Assembly: GCF_963678635.1 (NCBI RefSeq)
Contig: NC_087065.1
Span: 5,479,209-5,543,208 of the forward strand
Length of the DNA stretch: 64,000 nucleotides
From: Symsagittifera roscoffensis
Taxonomy: Eukaryota; Xenacoelomorpha; Acoela; Convolutidae
Direction of reading: 5' to 3'
Both the position numbers and the translations under genes were made by a program. Of the stretch, positions 23,342-33,000 are shown piece by piece; position 1 is the stretch's first letter; each line of letters opens with the position of its first letter. Under the pieces are notes generated by a model. The model made no database searches, was not told the DNA's origin, and saw nothing but the letters and a program-made list of their open reading frames with translations.

Positions 23342-24127
23342 ATGCCAACACTTCATTGGACAGCTTATTATCATTTTACTAAGCCCCTTTGCCTACCACT
23401 AACTAATACTCATGACAGCATAGAAAGAAACAAAGACATGTTATATAGACTCACTACAACACTAACACCTCGACAATTTACTTATGTAGGATATAAAAAA
23501 TTACTAAAAACATTCACTGCACCCCGAGCTAACGAATTTACAACAGAATATTACGACCATAATATCATCCGACCTAATCAAGACCAATTTTTAGATGAAG
23601 ACCGCTTCGCTAACCCGCAACTAACAGAAAAATTTTTCATCAAAACATCATACGTATTCACACTTAATATTTTTGATAGAAAGTATGATCACATCATTTC
23701 AGAATCACTTGCTGATATTCAATCTTACGAAAGTTTCCATGACAAATTTCAGTTATTTTCACTAACCTTTGACTTTCTTTCACCACATGAACGCAATTTG
23801 CACTGTTCCCACGATATTATGTTACGCACTAAACAAACCCACATATATGCATACTATCGTTTTATACAAAATCATTTTGATTTGCATACCCCATCAAGAC
23901 AACCTCACTATCGTTTTCAGTTTCTTAACTCAAAGTACACGTCACCATTTTTCCTTAATTTTACATATTGCATCAAAGATACTAATCTCCACGGCATCCT
24001 CCGCAACTATGACCCAGTTACCCAAATGTATATATTTTGTCCCATCACGAAGACCTTTAATGCCGAAGAATCCAGACCCTTCCTTATCCCACATGAATTT
24101 ATCCAGCCTATTGAAATTCCTGTTTGA
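23342..24127 (+). CDS. Intact 261-codon terminal ORF of the G-poor element, unknown function
   Basis: ATG to TGA, uninterrupted, in an element whose other genes are all broken. The composition is rich in Phe, Tyr, His, Asn and Thr and evenly complex (LHWTAYYHFTKPLCLPL near the start, SYVFTLNIFDRKYDHI mid-way, FLIPHEFIQPIEIPV at the end). It has no clear membrane segment, signal peptide or catalytic motif. It shares the G-poor bias of the element, so it belongs to it rather than to the flanking satellite, and the bias ends abruptly at about 24165 in a T run. It could be an accessory or regulatory protein of the element, or the C-terminal part of a larger env-region protein. No family is recognised. 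Confidence 0.55.
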   Translation: MPTLHWTAYYHFTKPLCLPLTNTHDSIERNKDMLYRLTTTLTPRQFTYVGYKKLLKTFTAPRANEFTTEYYDHNIIRPNQDQFLDEDRFANPQLTEKFFIKTSYVFTLNIFDRKYDHIISESLADIQSYESFHDKFQLFSLTFDFLSPHERNLHCSHDIMLRTKQTHIYAYYRFIQNHFDLHTPSRQPHYRFQFLNSKYTSPFFLNFTYCIKDTNLHGILRNYDPVTQMYIFCPITKTFNAEESRPFLIPHEFIQPIEIPV

Positions 24128-24370
24128 TTTATTAAACAGGTATTATGAAAACGTTTTTTTTTCCAGATGAGATCTGGTTTTTTTTTTTTTTTTTTTTTTG
24201 AGACGCTTTTTCGAAAAAATCGCTTTCCCAAAAAACTACCCGTCAGATTCTCATAAAAGTGGTACCAATGGATTCATTAGCGTTTCACCTACCTGCCTGC
24301 ATGAAATTTAGGGCAATTTGTACCCTACCCCACCCCCTACGGTCTTAGAAAAGCTTCACAATTCGGTACT
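24128..24370. repeat. T-tract boundary and diverged first satellite unit
   Basis: A run of about 20 T (24180-24199) follows the element. Then comes a diverged version of the downstream satellite (AAAAAACTACCCGTCAGATT, later CCCCCTACGGTCTTAG). No LTR pairing with upstream sequence is visible. Confidence 0.5.
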
Positions 24371-25550
24371 TTTTTTCACTTTTTGCCCATTTTTTCAGAA
24401 ATTTTCGATTTCCTCAAACACTACCCGTCCAGATTTGGGATTAAGGGTTTAATCGATAGACCAGGTTGTAGAAAACTCCCCCGCACAAGCGGCTGGTCCT
24501 TAACTTGCCTAGGGGAAGAGCTATAGACTTAGGAATAGTCAATTTTTCGGTTTTTAGGCCATTTTTTCCAACTTTTTCGATTTCTTCAAAAACTACCCAT
24601 CCAGATTTGGGATTAAGGGTTTAATCGATAGACCAGGTTGTAAGAAACTCCCATGCACAAACGGCTGGTCCCTAATTTGCTTATTTGACTTTTTTGACCT
24701 TTTTTTCAAATCTTTCCGATTTCCTCAAAAACTACCCGTCCAGATTTGGGATTAAGGGTTTAAGCGATAGACCGGGTTGTAGAACCCCCCTACACAAACG
24801 GCTCGTCCCTAATTTGTCTAGGGGAAGAGCTCTACACTTAGGAATAGTCAATTTTTCGGTTTTTAGGCCATTTTTTCCAACTTTTTCGATTTCTTCAAAA
24901 ACTACCCATCCAGATTTGGGATTAAGGGTTTAATCGATAGACCAGGTTGTAGGAAACTCCCATGCACAAACGGCTGGTCCCTTATTTGCTTAGAAGTAGA
25001 GCTATAGACTTAGGAAAAGTCTTTTTTTGATTTTTTTGCCTATTTTTTAGGAAATTATCGATTTCGTCGAAAACTACCCATCCAGATTTGGAATTAAGGG
25101 TTTAATCGATAGACCAGGTTGTAGGAAACTCCCCCGCACAAGCGGCTGGTCCTTAACTTGCCTAGGGGAAGAGCTATAGACTTAGGAAAAGTCACTTTTT
25201 TGACTTTTTTGGCCTTTTTTTCAAATCTTTCCGATTTCCTCAAAAACTACCCGTCCAGATTTGGGATTATGGGTTTAAGCGATAGACCGGGTTGTAGGAA
25301 CCCCCCTACACAAACGGCTCGTCCCTAATTTGTCTAGGGGAAGAGCTCTACACTTAGGTATAGTCAATTTTTCGGTTTTTAGGCCATTTTTTCCAACTTT
25401 TTCGATTTCTTCAAAAACTACCCATCCAGATTTGGGATTAAGGGTTTAATCGATAGACCAGGTTGTAGGAATTTCCCCTGCTCAAGCGGCTGGTCCTTAA
25501 TTTGTCTCGGGGAAGAGCTGTGCACTTAGGAAAAGTTTTTTTAAAAGTTT
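24371..25550 (+). repeat. Satellite array, 172-bp period, seven units
   Basis: CCAGATTTGGGATTA-GGGTTTAA recurs at about 24429, 24601, 24740, 24910, 25082, 25255 and 25426. Spacings are 172, 139, 170, 172, 173 and 171. Unit 2 lacks about 33 bp. Sequence variants within units group as A-B-C-B-A-C-A. Each unit carries GGCTGGTCC/GGCTCGTCC, CTAGGGGAAGAGCT and a T-rich spacer. Confidence 0.9.
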
Positions 25551-25599
25551 TTTGGCTTTGGAACAAAGATTCAATATACTTATTGTGTGTATTTTTTAG

Positions 25600-25730
25600 A
25601 CAATGGAATCCGCTATGCTTACGTTTTCTCGCTTTTGCTTGGTGCTATTGGCTTTGTGTTGAGTATTTTTGTATGGCTCGAAGAAGTCCAACGAGAAGTT
25701 GCACGAGTTACGCTAGTTCTCTTTAATCAG
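25600..25730 (+). CDS. Candidate host exon encoding a membrane segment
   Basis: Bounded by acceptor TTGTGTGTATTTTTTAG and by AATCAG|GTCGGT. The frame reads DNGIRYAYVFSLLLGAIGFV, then a further hydrophobic run and LEEVQREVARVTLVLFNQ: one strong transmembrane helix followed by an amphipathic stretch. Partner exons are not visible next to it, since it abuts the satellite. It may be a stranded exon of a host membrane protein. The donor is weak. Confidence 0.35.
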
Positions 25731-26279
25731 GTCGGTTTGTTCCAGAACGTTTTTGTGATGTCAGTTCTAGTCAACATATTATAGTCATATTTGCAATGCT
25801 TGGACAAAATTTAATTAATTCGAAAATTAAAGTGTCGTTAGAAAAATGAAAAATACTTTATTTCATTAATGTTAGCTGGTTTGTGAAACACACATTTCAC
25901 TTAATTCTAGTGAATAATTATTCACATTGTTGAAGCATTGTGCATATGACTTTATTTTAAATATATTTAGCATGTAACCATGATTGATACGGTTTGCCTT
26001 GTCGCACTGTGAAAGGCCCGTTTAATTCACATTACTTCCAGCTGGGCCCCTATTGTCTAGGGAAACACCTATGGACTTGAAAAGTTCCCTCATGAAAACT
26101 TTTTACCAAAGCGTTACCAATGAATGCATAAGCTTCTCTTTCACTTTTTTTGCGTAGGAAGGGCGCTATCGACTTGAGAAACCTGAAATTTTAATACAAT
26201 TTTAAAATAATCAATATTAAAATAATCAAACAGTTCTCTCCAGCTTTCAGCTGGGCCCCTAGTACCAATATTAGAATTC
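25731..26279. other. AT-rich DNA with satellite-like fragments
   Basis: CAGCTGGGCCCCTA occurs at about 26040 and about 26245. Between them are satellite-like words (TCTAGGGAAACACCTATGGACTTGAAAAG and a shorter copy). No gene is seen. Confidence 0.45.
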
Positions 26280-27570
26280 ATTCTCAATACTAAATACAAT
26301 CATAAAATATATATAACCTCATTCAAAACACACCTTACGAATTTGCAGTAGGCACTGAAGAACTAAAAACAATTAAAGCACTTCAATTGCTTTGGCCACT
26401 GCTACAAACTAAAAACATCATACGCATACTAGCCAAACAACATCAGATATGATACACGACATCTTCCCCCACGGCTTTTTCCCAGAAGAATAACAGGTAA
26501 GTATAATTTAAAATACTCTTCACTAATAAATTTAAATTAGTACTAACAATTTTCTATCAATGTTTGATTTATATTTCTAGTCTTTACATCACGATCATCC
26601 ACAAAACAGAAAAGAAAAAGAAAAATTTAAACTTGTTAAATTCTCTTAAAATTCGTTAATTTCTTGCACTAAATAATGTAATAAAATTCATACCAAATGT
26701 AGGAATTTTATCTATAAATTATTTCTCTATGAAGCAGTAAACTTAATTAGGATGAAAATTTATAATTTTAAGCTTCCCCCAGACGCAGTAAAATTAAAAT
26801 TCTATGCAATAAATTGATAAAATGAGAAAGCAGTACTAACCTTTTCAAATATTTTCATTCACTCGCACAAGAGTTCTATCCAAACTCGCACAGCTCGCCC
26901 ACAAAGAATTATTTAAATAATGATTTTAAGTTTCAAGTTTTCACACTCAACAACTCTAACACACGATAACAAGTTTCCAACTTTCCTTTAACCCGGTTGG
27001 AAAGGAATTATATACTAAACCAAACTAACCAACGCAGCTTACTAAACACCACAAATCATAAAATAACAGCATGACTAAGACAAGAAAACCAACGGTACCC
27101 AAACCGGATTAACCCAGTTTAAAACTGGATAACTTATTCTTTTGAAGACTATTATAAAGTCTAAGAAAGAAATCATAAAAAACACAAAAAAGTCGCAAGA
27201 CAAACCCATACCAAAAAAAATTTGATTTTTGAAAAAAGGATACAACCAAATTAACATAAGAAAGACCAACATAAACCCAACATAAAACGTTATCACATAA
27301 CAGGGTCTCAAAGAAACAGCATGAAATCATACTCCCACTCCTGGCCTAACCCACCAGAGAGGACGTCCTGAGCATGCTCTATAGCCGGCCTAACCCACCG
27401 CGTTACATCCACGCTTTTTGACCACACTTCTATTTTTAATAAGAGGTACTCAAGGGTGAGTAACTGTTCAAAATAACCAAACTAAAACAAAACGCTTTTG
27501 TGAAAACGACTAACTAAAATCATGATTAAAAAATTGAATTAACATAATTTTATAAAATGTAAATCATACT

Positions 27571-28068
27571 TTGCAGTATATAGATCAATACACAACAACA
27601 AAGACGAACATCCAAAGACTAGATGATATGATCACACTCGAACAAAAGAATGGCAAAGCACAACCGACATGCCGTCCACAATCACAACTCAAAGGATTTA
27701 GAGTACGACTTGACTTCGCAGAAAAGGACTTCATTGAACTAGACCAATTACCACCTCGATGTTCAAGTATACGTACAGATCCGAGTTACAAGGCATCCCT
27801 GCCACACATGATCTCCACGCCCTTCCCAGACGAGGTTGCACACAAAACAAGTTCTCTACATAATACAGAAAAACCCATCATAGCAAACCATTTTGAAATC
27901 GGATTGATTTCATTGGGGATCACAGTCGTTGTCAAAAGACGACGTAATAATTTCCTGTCCATAGTTCCAGCGTCCTGGAATTTCCTTATCCAAGAGGAAC
28001 CGGACAAGAACATGATGTTCGCCAAATACCAACGTTCATCATCCATCCTTCAAATTGCAGAAAGATAG
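27571..28068 (+). CDS. 165-codon ORF in element copy A, unknown
   Basis: An open frame from ATG to TAG in the interior of copy A. It is rich in Thr, Gln and charged residues, with a short hydrophobic run followed by a basic patch (IGLISLGITVVVKRRRNN at about residues 110-127). Copy B shows similarity to its first two thirds (around CSSIRTDP) but not the same open frame, which argues for decay or for a short accessory protein. It is too diverged from anything I recognise to assign. Confidence 0.3.
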   Translation: MQYIDQYTTTKTNIQRLDDMITLEQKNGKAQPTCRPQSQLKGFRVRLDFAEKDFIELDQLPPRCSSIRTDPSYKASLPHMISTPFPDEVAHKTSSLHNTEKPIIANHFEIGLISLGITVVVKRRRNNFLSIVPASWNFLIQEEPDKNMMFAKYQRSSSILQIAER

Positions 28069-28130
28069 TTCTAAAAAACTCTGTAAACCCCGGATGGGGG
28101 AGCCTGATCTAAACTACATTTTATAATTGG

Positions 28131-28176
28131 ATAAATTGGATATTTTACCACTGTAAAATATTTAATATTAACCAAT
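28131..28176 (+). ncRNA. Conserved hairpin 1 in copy A LTR-like module
   Basis: Stem ATATTTTAC/GTAAAATAT (28140-28148 with 28153-28161) and loop CACT, inside outer ATTGG/CCAAT arms. Copy B has the same stem at 44881-44902 with a compensatory change at the closing pair (C-G here, T-A there). Confidence 0.5.
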
Positions 28177-28212
28177 CATAATCCATCTAACTAACAACCC
28201 ACTTATTTGTAA

Positions 28213-28240
28213 GTGCTGAAGTTACTTGTAATTTCAGCAC
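28213..28240 (+). ncRNA. Conserved hairpin 2 in copy A LTR-like module
   Basis: GTGCTGAAGTTAC and GTAATTTCAGCAC form a 13-pair near-palindrome around TT (or 12 pairs around a CTTG tetraloop). The copy B counterpart at 44954-44981 keeps pairing through changes on both sides (pair 4 C-G to T-A; pair 10 T-A to C-G; pair 9 G-T wobble to A-T). Confidence 0.6.
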
Positions 28241-28500
28241 CAGAGAGATTTGAATTTTAGTTAGAAATTAGTTGCCTCTCCAATAGAACTTCAGCAGTTG
28301 CAATAAGCCAGTATACTCTAGATCTATTGAGCCTAGCAGAGACTAATTAAACACCCTGAGACTAGTAGATATAAGAGTAAGATTAGGATCGGTATTAGAC
28401 TAAGAAGTTGCACGAATCTATCCGGCCGAAAATAAGATAGCGTGACGAGCAGACGGTGTACCCTATCCGAAATTACTCTATGAGTTAATCAAGAGCATAC

Positions 28501-29360
28501 TAACTCAAGTTTCTCAATAGAAAAAAAATTTTTATCAAAAATGTAACTTTTTGTGCACGGCCTACAAGCTTCTTTTTTGAAAGTTCGACTGGTTGTGAAT
28601 TGCGGCCTATTTTTGACAGACCTTAAAATTATCTTACTATCTAATACAAAACAATTTTGGGTTTTGGGTGCACACAACAATCATCAGTCATCTTATGAGT
28701 TTTGTTACATTTGTGCAAAAAGACTGTACCTGACTATGGTATAAATAAAAAAAAACTTTTACATAATTTTTTTTTCTGAATTTTGTTTGCTTGCGCCTAG
28801 AAATGATTTTGCGACTAAAAACAATAATAACTAAAATTATTTTTCTTGAAGGTGGATTTTCATTGTATGAAATTGTATGACTAACAATTCCTAACAGAAA
28901 AATGTGCAATCAAATTTTTTTTTGTCACCAAAATTAATTTAAATACAATAACAATTTTGGTATCAGCATAGAAAGTCCTCAGTTGCAATTATAAGTTTTC
29001 GTTTATGTAAAAACAAGTCTCTCCTGACTCGAAAGTTTTTAGGAGATAAACTATACACCATTAAAACATTACAAGTGTTGAAACTTTAGATGCATACCAA
29101 AACTTACAAATACAGCAATTTCAATTGAAAAAATCAACTAAAAAGCTAAACTAATTAAGAAAGAGGTGCTAGACATTCCATATATCATAGAATAGTTTTT
29201 TTGATGCTGAATCTGTATCTCAAAACAAAAAACTCGATTAAATAAAATGTGTGATAAACCAAAAATGTTGAGACAAAAAAGGCAAATAATTGGTTTTTTG
29301 ACTCAAAACAAATTAAGTTGCACTGTTAGAAATAGAATTTTGGAACAAAATTTAGATTCA
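28501..29360. other. AT-rich noncoding DNA
   Basis: Nothing with coding character or recognisable repeat structure is seen. Short ORFs at 28553-28744 and on the other strand lack codon bias or motifs. Confidence 0.45.
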
Positions 29361-29362
29361 AA

Positions 29363-30045
29363 TTAAAGTAAATCGAATCGTGGTGGGATATTTTTGAAAA
29401 AAAAATTATTGTTTTCCTGGGTTTCCTTGAATTCCTGGAAAAGCTCCTTGCAGATGTCCAGATCTGGCTTCCAAGGATTTTTTATTTCATAGTAAATCAT
29501 CTCTGAGGCTTCGATTTTCACTCTTCAATGTGAAATCATGAAAAACTTAGATTGAAAAATTATTATTTCACACATAACAGAGAAAAAATTGTACACTTCC
29601 TTGCAGATTTCCTGGATGTTTCCTCCCAGGAAGTCCAAGACTACCCTGGACTCTTTAAGTTAATCGCAGGAAGTCTAAGGTTTTTCAATATTTATACAGA
29701 ACAAAGTAATCGTCTGAATAATTGAAGTCCTTTCGGCCTGCTGCATGCCTTAGATGGCCTACTTAGCCTTGTGATGGGATTTTACCTCCTCCAGCTTGTT
29801 GAAATCGCAGTTGTCTTCAAGTTCTCTGTGTGTATGTCCTAATCTTCCTATTCGGTTCACTCTTCGTCTTTGACACTACCGGATGTAGCGACCTTGTCTT
29901 CTTGTATAAAATGCCAGCGGCGTTTCTGATCATATCAGAAGATGCATTTGTTTTAGGGTCCAAAAATTGCTTCCTGATTTTATTTTTTGATCCATTCTTC
30001 CAAAAAATAGTGTATGCGAAGATAAGCCCTTGGTTATATTATTAA
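29363..30045 (-). CDS. Candidate minus-strand host gene, several small exons
   Basis: Reading the minus strand downwards: a frame from about 30045 contains FLDPKTNASSDMIRNAAGIL and YKKTRSLHP, then a possible donor GTAGTG and a 54-nt intron ending ACACACAG (29826). Exon 29825-29786 gives EDNCDFNKLEE before GTAAAA. A segment at about 29655-29590 reads VLDFLGGNIQEICKE before GTGTAC. A segment at about 29505-29363 reads NPWKPDLDICKELFQEFKET and runs to TAA. GC-rich patches coincide with these frames in otherwise AT-rich DNA, and the two CKE-type exons resemble each other. No family is recognised, and splice assignments are tentative. Confidence 0.35.
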
Positions 30046-30059
30046 GTTTTTTGACTCCT

Positions 30060-33000
30060 AGTTGTTTGGAACACCCAGCGTTCATTTAAACTAATGAAAA
30101 CAAGCTTTGAAAATGCTTTCAAAAATCCGAAACCCAGCGTTCATCGTATTAACTGATAAATCAAGTTTTAAGAAACGTTCCGAAAAATTTTCTGAATGGC
30201 TGATTCATCGGCCTGATTGCCTCCAGAAGCAAAAAATAATAAGTACTTCTCGTGCTCCCAACAATGAGCGTTTTTTCTTTTGAAAAATTATTGTGGGCTA
30301 AAAACAGTTAAAAAAATTGATTCGTGTGAAAGATATAAAGCCTACTATTTTTTTCAAATGTTTTCGTTTTTTGAGTACTCACAGTGGATTGAAAAAAAAT
30401 CTTGAAAAAAAATCTTTTCTAAAAGATTTTCGAAAATATTATGAAAAAATTGCAAAATCATTTTTTGTTCCTTCAACATCGGAGATAGAAAAAAGAAATT
30501 TTGGACTATTTCCGTAGTCAAAAGTCAAATAACATGTGCAAGAAACATCACTTGAGGTGACAAGTATGCTCGGAGGTAGAGGCATTTGCTCTAAAAACCA
30601 TACCCTTTTTACAACTTTTATCTATCGGCCTTTAAAAGTTTATTGTTTTGGTGTGTTTTGTACTTTTGTTCAAGCAGCAAAAAGCATCAATTTGATAAAT
30701 TAATCAATCGTTTTTTTTTATTTCCAACCATTTAAATTGGCGTGGGTTTTTGTACTCGGGTGTTTTAGTTTTTTTTTATTTTTTCTGCTTTTTGTTTTCC
30801 ACGCAAAATCAGAAACCACAAATTACCGACGGACTGGGTTGAGAGATATATCATATTAATGCCCTCTCATTTGTGATTCAAATAACATCAAAAAAATTTG
30901 AATTTTTTTTCACAGTGTTGAGAAAAACCGGTTTTAAAAATTTTGAGTTTTGGTCGGTTTTTGAGCTAATCAGGTGACAGTACAGCAGCATATCTAAGCT
31001 GAATATAAGCTGTGAAAACTTAGTTTTACGCAGGTAAAAGTAGTTTTTGGAGTTTTTAGCGCAATTTTGGGAATGATAATCATAAAAATAAATTGATTGC
31101 AATGTAGATTCCGTTCACTGTAAAATTTACTACACTTACAACCAGCTGAATTTTTTTTTCTAACATGTTAATTTAAACTAATGAAACAAGCGTTGAAAAT
31201 GTTTCGAAAATTCCAAAACGCAGCGTTCATCTTACTAACAGACAAACCGAGCTTTAAAAAATGTTCCGAAAAATGTTTCTGAATGGCTGATTCATCGACC
31301 TGATTACCTTCAGAAGAAAAAAAAAGAAGTACTTTTGTGCTCTTAACAATGAGTGTTTCTTTTTCTTTTGAAAAATAATTGTGAGATAAATATAGTTTAA
31401 AAAATTGATTCGTGTGAAAAACATGAAGCCTACTAGTTTTCTCAAATGTTTTCGGTTTTTGAGTACAGATAGTGGATTGAAAAAAATTCTTGAAAAAAAA
31501 ACAATCTCCAGACGCTTTTAAAAGAATTATGAAAAAAGTGCGAAATCATTTTTGTTCCTACAACTTCGGAGTTAAAAAGAGTAATTTTCGGACTACTTTC
31601 ACAATCAAAAATCAAAAAACATGTGCAAGATATATAACTCAAGAACTTCTTTTTTCAGTGACAAGTATGCTCGGAGGTAGAGGCATTTGCTCTAAAAACC
31701 ATACCCTTTTTACAACTTTTATCTATCGGCCTTTAAAAGTTTATTGTTTTGGTGTGTTTTGTACTTTTGTTCAAGCAGCAAAAAGCATCAATTTGATAAA
31801 TTAATCAATCGTTTTTTTTTAATTTCCAACCATTTAAATTGGCGTGGGTTTTTGTACTCGGGTGTTTTAGTTTTTTTTGTTTTTTCTGCTTTTTGTTTTC
31901 CACGCAAAATCAGAAACCACAAATTACCGACGGACTGGGTTGAGAGATATATCATATTAATGCCCTCTCATTTGTGATTCAAATGACATCAAAAAATTTT
32001 GAATTTTTTTTTCAGTGTTGAGAAAAACCGGTTTTAAAAATTTTGAGATTTGGTCGGTTTTTGAGCTAATCAGGTGACAGTACAGCAGCATATCTAAGCT
32101 GAATATAAGCTGTGAAAACTTAGTTTTACGCAGGTAAAAGTAGTTTTTGGAGTTTTTAGCGCAATTTTGGGAATGATAATCATAAAAATAAACTGATTGC
32201 AATGTAGATTCCGTTCACTGTAAAATTTACTACACTTACAACCAGCTGAAATTTTTTTTCTAACATGTTAATTTAAACTAATGAAACAAGCGTTGAAAAT
32301 GTTTCGAAAATTCCAAAACGCAGCGTTCATCTTACTAACAGACAAACCGAGCTTTAAAAAATGTTCCGAAAAATGTTTCTGAATGGCTGATTCATCGACC
32401 TGATTACCTTCAGAAGCAAAAAAAAAGAAGTACTTTTGTGCTCTTAACAATGAGTGTTTCTTTTTCTTTTGAAAAATAATTGTGAGATAAATATAGTTTA
32501 AAAAATTGATTCGTGTGAAAAACATGAAGCCTACTAGTTTTCTCAAATGTTTTCGGTTTTTGAGTACAGATAGTGGATTGAAAAAAATTCTTGAAAAAAA
32601 AACAATCTCCAGACGCTTTTAAAAGAATTATGAAAAAAAGTGCGAAATCATTTTTGTTCCTACAACTTCGGAGTTAAAAAGAGTAATTTTCGGACTACTT
32701 TCATAATCAAAAATCAAAAAACATGTGCAAGATATATAACTCAAGAACTTCTTTTTTCAGTGACAAGTATGCTCGGAGGTAGAGGCATTTGCTCTAAAAA
32801 CCATACCCTTTTTACAACTTTTATCTATCGGCCTTTAAAAGTTTATTGTTTTGGTGTGTTTTGTACTTTTGTTCAAGCAGCAAAAAGCATCAATTTGATA
32901 AATTAATCAATCGTTTTTTTTTATTTCCAACCATTTAAATTGGCGTGCGTTTTTGTACTCGGGTGTTTTAGTTTTTTTTGTTTTTTCTGCTTTTTGTTTT

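Larger units (their letters stand above)
26280..28500 (+). mobile_element. Dispersed element copy A (interior plus right LTR-like module)
   Basis: About 26570-27850 resembles 46380-47740 (copy B) in direct orientation. Shared blocks include CTTTAACCCGGTTGGAAAGG, CTAACCAACGCA-CTTACTAAACACCACAAA, CTCCTGGCCTAAC-CACCAGAG with GAGGACGTCCTGAGCATGCT, and CGATGTTCAAGTATACGTAC. About 28110-28490 resembles 44865-45195, but there the module is at the opposite end, as expected of an LTR. An apparent intron (GTAAGT at 26498, TACTAAC, TTTCTAG at about 26580) lies near the 5' part. The element family is not recognised. Confidence 0.6.

Noticed and set aside
24371-25550. Satellite considered as a CRISPR array
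   Set aside because: Units of 172 bp repeat along their full length with no alternating unique spacers, and the genome is eukaryotic.
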